From CAYGTK01 sp964352775 (lineage in GTDB: Bacteria; Bacteroidota; Bacteroidia; Chitinophagales; CAIOSU01), in the NCBI GenBank assembly GCA_964352775.1, contig CAYGTK010000022.1, positions 1-29,885 of the forward strand: a stretch of 29,885 bases of DNA. Reading direction: 5' to 3'. The translations under genes were made by a program, and so were the position numbers. Positions 24,904 to 29,885 of this stretch are shown here, piece after piece (position 1 is the first letter of the stretch; every line of letters begins with the position of its first letter). The notes under the pieces were generated by a model. The model did not search any database. It was not told the origin of the DNA and worked only from the letters and a program-made list of their open reading frames with translations.

Positions 24904-25350
24904 TCAGTCGTTTTGTTTCACGTGGAACATCTTGTGGTAAAGCTTGATCGCCCAGGCTTCTTTTTTTCGCATCTCTGCTTTCTCTTCGAGCGTGTGGTCG
25001 TTGAAGCCCAAAAGGTGAAGCAAACCATGCGCGAGAACTCGATTTAGCTCTTCTTCAAAAGATACGTTCAGTACTCGCTTGTTCTCCAGCACTCTGTCTA
25101 TGCTGATGAATATATCAGCTACAACAGCTGTAGAGCTTGTTCCGTTGTCGAAGGTGATGATGTCAGTATAGTAATTATGGTTGAGGTATAATTTGTTGAT
25201 CGACAATAAATACTCATCTGTACAGAACACATAGCTCATTTCGGCACGGGCAGACCCATGATGCCGTATTATAGCATACAGCCATTCACGACGATGTTGC
25301 TTTTGATTTAAAGAGAAGTTGATGTCTTCTGTATGCCAGTAAATGGGCAC
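24904..25350 (-). CDS. ybeY: rRNA maturation endoribonuclease YbeY
   Basis: 148 residues. It is a zinc-dependent RNase for 16S rRNA 3'-end maturation and ribosome quality control. The metal motif is HGLLHLLGFNDH with H108, H112 and H119; the one-residue longer spacing is normal for the phylum, where GYxDK/H is common. SYVFCTDEYLLSINKLYLNH and YTDIITFDN are other family segments. The C terminus ends MFHVKQND, where codons double as a parS-like site. It starts 3 bases after the ATPase gene. Confidence 0.95.
   Translation of the reverse strand: MPIYWHTEDINFSLNQKQHRREWLYAIIRHHGSARAEMSYVFCTDEYLLSINKLYLNHNYYTDIITFDNGTSSTAVVADIFISIDRVLENKRVLNVSFEEELNRVLAHGLLHLLGFNDHTLEEKAEMRKKEAWAIKLYHKMFHVKQND
24915..24928. 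other. parS: parS-like centromere site 2, inside the end of ybeY
   Basis: GTTTCACGTGGAAC, or as a 16-mer (24914-24929) TGTTTCACGTGGAACA, differs from the B. subtilis 16-bp parS at one position. Its centre is 41 bases from site 1, about four helical turns, so both would face the same side of the DNA. On the - strand it encodes the MFHVKQ near the YbeY C terminus. Confidence 0.82.
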
Positions 25351-25353
25351 AGG

Positions 25354-25758
25354 TTATTTGTTGAAGGTAAGCTTAACGGTATTTCCTCCGTTGGAGAATG
25401 CCATACCATCAGAAAGCTGACTCATTAGGAACACCCCACGACCAGTAAGTTTTCCCAAGTTTTCCGGGTCGGTAGGGTCTGGAAGGTCATTAAAGGCGAA
25501 ACCAGCACCTTCGTCCGTTACGGTAAAAGAGAGTTGCTTCTCGGTGATTTCGCAAGACAGCGTAACGTTCTTAGATGGATCACTATCGTTTCCATGAAGA
25601 ATTCCGTTGTTTACGGCTTCAGTAACGCTGATAAGAATATTACCATATAGGTCATCTCCAAAGTCCATGTCATCACGAACTTGGTCAATGAATTGCTCTA
25701 CCTGAATAATGTTATCAGGATCAGAGGCTATAGATAGTTGGAAGGTGTCAGTACTCAT
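25354..25758 (-). CDS. RsbW-like ATP-binding protein (anti-sigma factor kinase family)
   Basis: 134 residues, a stand-alone GHKL ATPase domain. The N box is TEAVNNGILHGN (46-57), the G1 box DEGAGF (82-87), and the G2 region GKLTGRGVFLMSQLSD (102-117). It resembles SpoIIAB/RsbW, which bind and phosphorylate anti-sigma antagonists. No sigma factor, STAS or PP2C partner gene is nearby, so a role in partner switching is possible but unproven. It sits 34 bases after the DUF4175 gene and 3 bases before ybeY on the same strand. Confidence 0.9.
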   Translation of the reverse strand: MSTDTFQLSIASDPDNIIQVEQFIDQVRDDMDFGDDLYGNILISVTEAVNNGILHGNDSDPSKNVTLSCEITEKQLSFTVTDEGAGFAFNDLPDPTDPENLGKLTGRGVFLMSQLSDGMAFSNGGNTVKLTFNK

Positions 25759-25792
25759 GGTTAATTAGCTGGCTAAAATTAGTCAAATTTCA

Positions 25793-28700
25793 CTAAAAAC
25801 TGATGCTCTTGAAGTAGCTCTCTACCATGTTGCGATAGAATGGACGGAGTGAAGGCGGTACTGTTTTGTACAATTGTATTTCAGCATCGCGTTTCTTCAA
25901 GTATTCCTCTAGTGAAGGCGGCATGTCTCTAGCAATTTCGTCTCCAGTTTGCGATTTACGCTTGTTGTCCATTTCACGTTCGCGAATGGCTTCTTCGGTT
26001 TCTAGTAAACGGACGAGTATTTGTTCTTGGCGCTGTAACATTTCGTTGGTTAGCTTCTTGTTAACCAAGTCGGTTTCTGTCTTGTCCATTTGGTCCATCA
26101 TTTCTTTCAACTCTGACCCCATTGAACCAGGACCCTGCTTACTCTCCTGCTCGGCTAGTTTACGCATAGCGTCGCGTATAGCGGCTTGTTTGGCTGCCAT
26201 CTGGGCCATTTCTTTACTCATACCACTACCTCCGCCTGGCTTAGAGCCTTGTTTGCCACCAGGTTTCTGCCCGCCTTTCTGCTTGCCTTCTTGCATATCT
26301 TTCATCTGCTGATTCAGATCTTTCTGCATTTGGCTCATGCTTTTGCTCTGCCCTGGTTTTTGACTGTTTCCAGGGTTGTCTCCTTGGCAGTTTTTAGGTG
26401 GACCCTGCATTTGCTGTGCCATCTGTTGTTGCATCTGCTGCATTACTTCATCAAGCATAAGGGCAAGGTTATTATACCCCGTCATTATCAGCTGCTGCTT
26501 CACTTGTGCTGGCCCCTTCTTGCGATCAGCTAGTAAGGCTATGCTGCTCTCAATGTTGCGATTTATCTGACGTATTTCATCATTAATGAACGACTCTAGT
26601 TGGAACACTCGCTTACTTAAAGCAAATAGGCTGTCTTCTACTAATTTCGAATCATCTTTTATTTTATACTGTTGTTGAATAAGCCCAACATACTTCGGGT
26701 CGTTTACGCTTGTGCTGCGTATTTCATCCATCAATCGCTCTTCGTCGAACGATAAGGTGATCAAGTTTTCCAGCAACTGACGGATCATCTGCATATCCAT
26801 TGCCATTTGCTCCATCTGTGCACCGCCCATCATGCTTTGCATACTTTCCGCCATTTCCTGCATTTTCTGTGCAGCACTCTTCTGACTTTCTGATGCTTTT
26901 TGATTCTTCCCTTTATCTAAGCTTTCTTGGCTTTTTTGCATTTCGTTCTGCACCTCTTCCCCATCTTCTTTGGCATCGCTCATATCCATGGGGTTTTCTG
27001 CTTCTTCGCTTAGCTTTTCAAGGTCGTCTAACTTCTCTTTTAATTGGTCGAAGCGTTCATTAAGCTCCTTTTGGTCCATTGCTAGCTCTTCATCGCTTTT
27101 ATTACCTTCTTTGGTGTCTTCGGCTAACTCCTCTTGGTCTTTGGCCAGTTCTTCCAGTTGATCAATGGTTTCTTCCATTTTCTGCTCTAACTCTAGCTGC
27201 TTGAACAAGCTAAGCATACGGTCAAGCTCCTTTTCCATCTCTTCTTCTGATAGCTCAAAGTCTTCCAAGTTCTCCATCAGCTGCTCCTTGTCCATTTCCT
27301 CCATCATGGCCTGCATCTCCTCAAACATCTTCTTCATTTCCTCGCTCATCAACTCATCAAATAACTCACTTAACTTCTCTTGCTTTTTCACCAACTCTGG
27401 GCTGAACTTCTTGTATTGTTCTTGCTGCTCATTGTTATTAGCAAACTGTTCCTTAAGGCTCTCTATGTCTTTCTCTAGCGACTTCTGTTTCTCTAACAGG
27501 TCTTCAGCTAACTTTTTATCTTCCCAACCTAACTTCTTCTTCTCAATGAGTTTTTCCTGCATCTTCTTAAGGTCATTCCTCAAGTCTTCTGCCTTTTCCA
27601 TAGCAGAGGCCATTTGGTCTTTTATCTGCTCATTGTTTTGATCTGTTTTCTCCTCTAACTCATTGATAGATGCTAACTTATATTGAAGTTTAGCGCTTTT
27701 ACTTGACTTGCTTCCGTTCACCCCATCGTTATCCCACACTTGGAAATAGTAGGTTAACTCATCACCAGGTTTCAATTGCAGCTCTCGCAGATCAACATAA
27801 TGGCTGAAGGAAGCTAAAGCTCCGTTACGCTCAAAACTGACTGCATTATTGGTGTAGTCACCCTTTTTGTCTTTGTTGTCTACTTTGTACCAGAAGCGAA
27901 GGCTAGATAAACCATAGTCATCCGCTAGCTCACCTATAAAATAGAGGTAACGGCCTGCAAGGCTATCCTCATAAGGAGTAATAGAGATAGATGGGTACTG
28001 ATCGGGAATAACTGTCAATCCATATTGAATAGAGTCGGCATTCTGTAATTCTTTATTTGATACAGAAAGAGTGTAAGAAAGCGAACGCTTAGCGATCATT
28101 TGTTGCTCAAACAGCTCCGTACCACGCCTGTTAAGCACAAACGAGGTATCAATATGCGACATCGATACTGATTCCGTGTTCTTTGTGTTAAATCTCCAAC
28201 GGATCTGTGTTCCTTCAGGCACATTGAGGTCACCGATATTACGAAGGGTCTCATCAGCCCGTTTGGTGTACTTAGGATAATCAAGAACAGTTTCGAAACT
28301 AACGATACTTGGCTTGGCCAAAACATCAATAGTGTAAGGCTTAGAGTTGAAACCACTAGCCGAAAAGCTGAAGGTATTGGTCTTTTGTAGGTCGAAGAAG
28401 GTGTGCGCGTATAGGTTATTCGCCCGCTTTTCCATTCTGTAGGAGTATTGCCCCTGCTTGATAGCTACTTGAGTAGGTAGAACCTCTCCTTCTATTTTAA
28501 CTAGTATTTCTACATCCTCTCCTTGAACGGTTTTCAACTGTTCATTTTGCAAAAGGAAGATAAAAGGTGCTGGACGCTCAAATTCAGTGGAGTTGTTATA
28601 TAAACGAGCAGTGCTTTCCGTAATTACCCCTGGACTGTTAAATAAGATCAACAAAAAGACGACAACAGGAACCGCCAAATACTTCAAGTATCGTCGGTTC

Positions 28701-29164
28701 TCCCTTAAGTCTACCGCTGCGGTAAATGGTATTGGCTTAAGGTTATCTATCTTCTGATCAATACTGGCATTGATCAAGCTCGCATCTGCGGAAGATGTGT
28801 TTTGACCCTGTAACTGCAAGATATTCAACAACTTATCTTGAACCTCCGTAAAGTGCAGGCCAATAATTTTAGCCGCTTGGTCGTAAGAGATGATAGTGCC
28901 AAGCTTGAAATACTGAAGTAAGGGACGAACTACCCAAAAACCGATGGTGACCGCAGCTAAGGCTATGTAGCTGTAAAACAATGCCTTACGCGTATTTGCT
29001 GATGAATACATGAAGTATTCGGATACGCTTAGTAGCAGGAACACCGCCAACAAAACGGCCCCTGTATAGATCAAGCCACGCAACAACTTATTGACGTAAT
29101 ACCTACGAGTGAACTCGTCAATTTTACGTAGCAGTAAGTTGTAGTTATCAGAATTGTTAGGCAT
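25793..29164 (-). CDS. DUF4175 large membrane-anchored coiled-coil protein
   Basis: 1123 residues. Three predicted membrane helices lie at about 24-48, 59-81 and 158-175. A beta-rich extracytoplasmic part (about 180-495) contains DYGLSSLRFWYKV and YFQVWDNDGVNGSKS. A long charged coiled coil follows (about 500-790, rich in Glu, Lys, Met and Leu). About 905-990 is a low-complexity Gln/Met/Gly/Lys region (QQMAQQMQGPPK; GGKQGSKPGGGSG). The C-terminal 100 residues are helical. The architecture matches the DUF4175 family, whose function is not established. It heads the run ending with ybeY and mnmG. No clear promoter was found in the 90-base gap upstream. Confidence 0.85.
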   Translation of the reverse strand: MPNNSDNYNLLLRKIDEFTRRYYVNKLLRGLIYTGAVLLAVFLLLSVSEYFMYSSANTRKALFYSYIALAAVTIGFWVVRPLLQYFKLGTIISYDQAAKIIGLHFTEVQDKLLNILQLQGQNTSSADASLINASIDQKIDNLKPIPFTAAVDLRENRRYLKYLAVPVVVFLLILFNSPGVITESTARLYNNSTEFERPAPFIFLLQNEQLKTVQGEDVEILVKIEGEVLPTQVAIKQGQYSYRMEKRANNLYAHTFFDLQKTNTFSFSASGFNSKPYTIDVLAKPSIVSFETVLDYPKYTKRADETLRNIGDLNVPEGTQIRWRFNTKNTESVSMSHIDTSFVLNRRGTELFEQQMIAKRSLSYTLSVSNKELQNADSIQYGLTVIPDQYPSISITPYEDSLAGRYLYFIGELADDYGLSSLRFWYKVDNKDKKGDYTNNAVSFERNGALASFSHYVDLRELQLKPGDELTYYFQVWDNDGVNGSKSSKSAKLQYKLASINELEEKTDQNNEQIKDQMASAMEKAEDLRNDLKKMQEKLIEKKKLGWEDKKLAEDLLEKQKSLEKDIESLKEQFANNNEQQEQYKKFSPELVKKQEKLSELFDELMSEEMKKMFEEMQAMMEEMDKEQLMENLEDFELSEEEMEKELDRMLSLFKQLELEQKMEETIDQLEELAKDQEELAEDTKEGNKSDEELAMDQKELNERFDQLKEKLDDLEKLSEEAENPMDMSDAKEDGEEVQNEMQKSQESLDKGKNQKASESQKSAAQKMQEMAESMQSMMGGAQMEQMAMDMQMIRQLLENLITLSFDEERLMDEIRSTSVNDPKYVGLIQQQYKIKDDSKLVEDSLFALSKRVFQLESFINDEIRQINRNIESSIALLADRKKGPAQVKQQLIMTGYNNLALMLDEVMQQMQQQMAQQMQGPPKNCQGDNPGNSQKPGQSKSMSQMQKDLNQQMKDMQEGKQKGGQKPGGKQGSKPGGGSGMSKEMAQMAAKQAAIRDAMRKLAEQESKQGPGSMGSELKEMMDQMDKTETDLVNKKLTNEMLQRQEQILVRLLETEEAIREREMDNKRKSQTGDEIARDMPPSLEEYLKKRDAEIQLYKTVPPSLRPFYRNMVESYFKSISF

Positions 29165-29205
29165 GGTAGGAAATTATACTACTTAGAACGAAAAAGCAAG
29201 CCAGG

Positions 29206-29245
29206 CATTGTGTTTCAAGCCCGACTGTGAAATTAGAACACAATG
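29206..29245. repeat. inverted repeat CATTGTGTT / AACACAATG
   Basis: Perfect 9-bp arms at 29206-29214 and 29237-29245 separated by 22 bases, 9 bases beyond the binding-protein stop and 41 bases before the DUF4175 start. No T-tract follows on either strand. It may be an operator or a weak transcript-end hairpin. Confidence 0.4.
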
Positions 29246-29254
29246 TAGGAACAA

Positions 29255-29885
29255 CTAATTCGCCATAGGTTCAAAATAAACGTCGCGAAAGTTACGATAC
29301 TCCATTCCGTTCTGCGGAAAATTACGAACGTTCGGCTGCAATAAGCGATGATCTTTATAATAGAAGATAGGGATAACTGCTGCATCGTCCATTACTTGTT
29401 GGTCGGCTTTTAGGTAAAGCAAGTTCCGTTGGTCTTCATCAATAGTTTGCAGTGCTTGCTCAAATGTACGATCGAAGGCGGGGCTTCGATAGCGAGTGCT
29501 GTTCAAGTAGCTTTTTTCTTCTGCAGCAGCAGGTATGTGCTTACTGTAGTAAAGGTTCAAGAAGTTTTCAGGATCTGGATAATCAGCCACCCATCCTGCT
29601 CTCCAGAACTGCACTTTGCTGGTCTCAATATTCTCTAAGTGCTGTGCGAAAGGTAGTTTGGCGATGTTCACCTCAATATTCAAGGTTTCGCGTATCATTT
29701 TCTGAACTGCTTCGGCTACTTGTTCATTGTAACCACCACCAGAATTGATCTGTAGCGTTACAGCAGGGAAGCCTTCTCCATCTGGGTAACCAGCATCGGC
29801 CAATAATTGACGTGCTTTATCTGGGTTGTAAGTATATCCATTAACTGCTTGGGCGTCGTAACCTTCAAATGCTGGTGGAACGACT
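29255..29885 (-). CDS. peptide/oligopeptide ABC transporter substrate-binding protein, truncated at the window edge
   Basis: The C-terminal 209 codons of a family 5 extracellular binding protein (DppA/OppA type); the frame is open at base 29885, so the gene continues beyond the window. NPDKARQLLADAGYPDGEGFP is the classic segment of the family. WRAGWVADYPDPENFLN and YRSPAFDRTFEQAL also match. The C terminus ends NFRDVYFEPMAN. It would deliver di- or oligopeptides to an inner-membrane permease. No permease gene follows within the window. Confidence 0.92.
   Translation of the reverse strand, partial: VVPPAFEGYDAQAVNGYTYNPDKARQLLADAGYPDGEGFPAVTLQINSGGGYNEQVAEAVQKMIRETLNIEVNIAKLPFAQHLENIETSKVQFWRAGWVADYPDPENFLNLYYSKHIPAAAEEKSYLNSTRYRSPAFDRTFEQALQTIDEDQRNLLYLKADQQVMDDAAVIPIFYYKDHRLLQPNVRNFPQNGMEYRNFRDVYFEPMAN

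Noticed and set aside
26970..27641. Ser-rich open frames on the + strand
   Set aside because: They are antisense shadows of the Glu/Lys/Met-rich coiled coil of the DUF4175 gene.
1..29885. tRNA genes, CRISPR arrays, insertion sequences, prophage or defence genes
   Set aside because: I looked for T-loop signatures, regularly spaced direct repeats, transposases and integrases and saw none. The only tandem repeats are protein-level SprB units and the Gly-rich tract.

Overview
The window reads as a chromosomal segment of a Bacteroidota bacterium, most likely a flavobacteria-like lineage. The evidence is two secreted proteins with type IX secretion (T9SS) sorting domains, one type B at the end of a SprB-repeat adhesin and one type A at the end of a PhoD phosphatase. 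Further support comes from phylum-typical families (DUF3109, DUF4175, Ig-like lipoprotein, TonB C-terminal protein) and a TTG-N20-TAnnTTTG promoter in front of rpmH. The DNA is AT-rich and densely coding. Convergent gene ends touch or overlap, and several genes appear to start with TTG. No tRNA, rRNA, insertion sequence, prophage or CRISPR array was seen.

Layout. 1-3195: 3' part of a large Gly-rich, PKD and SprB-repeat adhesin. 3200-5451: a tight + strand run of two small hypothetical ORFs (possibly one frameshifted gene), an EI24/CysZ-like membrane protein and an RsmI-like methyltransferase. 5442-6948: a TraB/GumN protein (-) and a DUF3109 Cys-rich protein (+). 7038-7632: rpmH and rnpA. 7711-10071: a CtpA-type S41 protease and tsaB. 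10159-10931: two ArsR-type regulators separated by a strong intrinsic terminator. 10966-15866: three NAD biosynthesis genes, nadA (-), nadD (- with a patatin-like lipase) and nadB (+ with a small HAD-like phosphatase). 15863-19359: secreted PhoD phosphatase plus a GDPD lipoprotein (-). 19456-21335: TonB-like protein, gamma carbonic anhydrase and alpha/beta hydrolase (+). 21336-29164: a - strand block of DUF4175 protein, RsbW-like ATPase, ybeY, mnmG and an Ig-like lipoprotein. 29255-29885: C-terminal part of a peptide ABC transporter binding protein.

The most notable non-gene signal is a pair of parS-like centromere sites, GTTCCACGTGGAAC at 24874-24887 and GTTTCACGTGGAAC at 24915-24928. Their centres are 41 bp apart, at the ybeY-mnmG junction; one is in the intergenic gap and the other lies inside the end of ybeY, where it encodes MFHVKQ. 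With rpmH-rnpA and mnmG nearby, genes that flank oriC in many bacteria, this suggests an origin-proximal region, although no dnaA, parA, parB or DnaA-box cluster is visible here.

Functional themes: translation and tRNA/rRNA maturation (rpmH, rnpA, tsaB, mnmG, ybeY, RsmI-like), de novo NAD synthesis (nadA, nadB, nadD; nadC is absent), extracellular phosphodiester use (PhoD, GDPD), and envelope or surface functions (adhesin, lipoproteins, TonB, CtpA, DUF4175). No wholly new multi-gene defence or mobile system was found.
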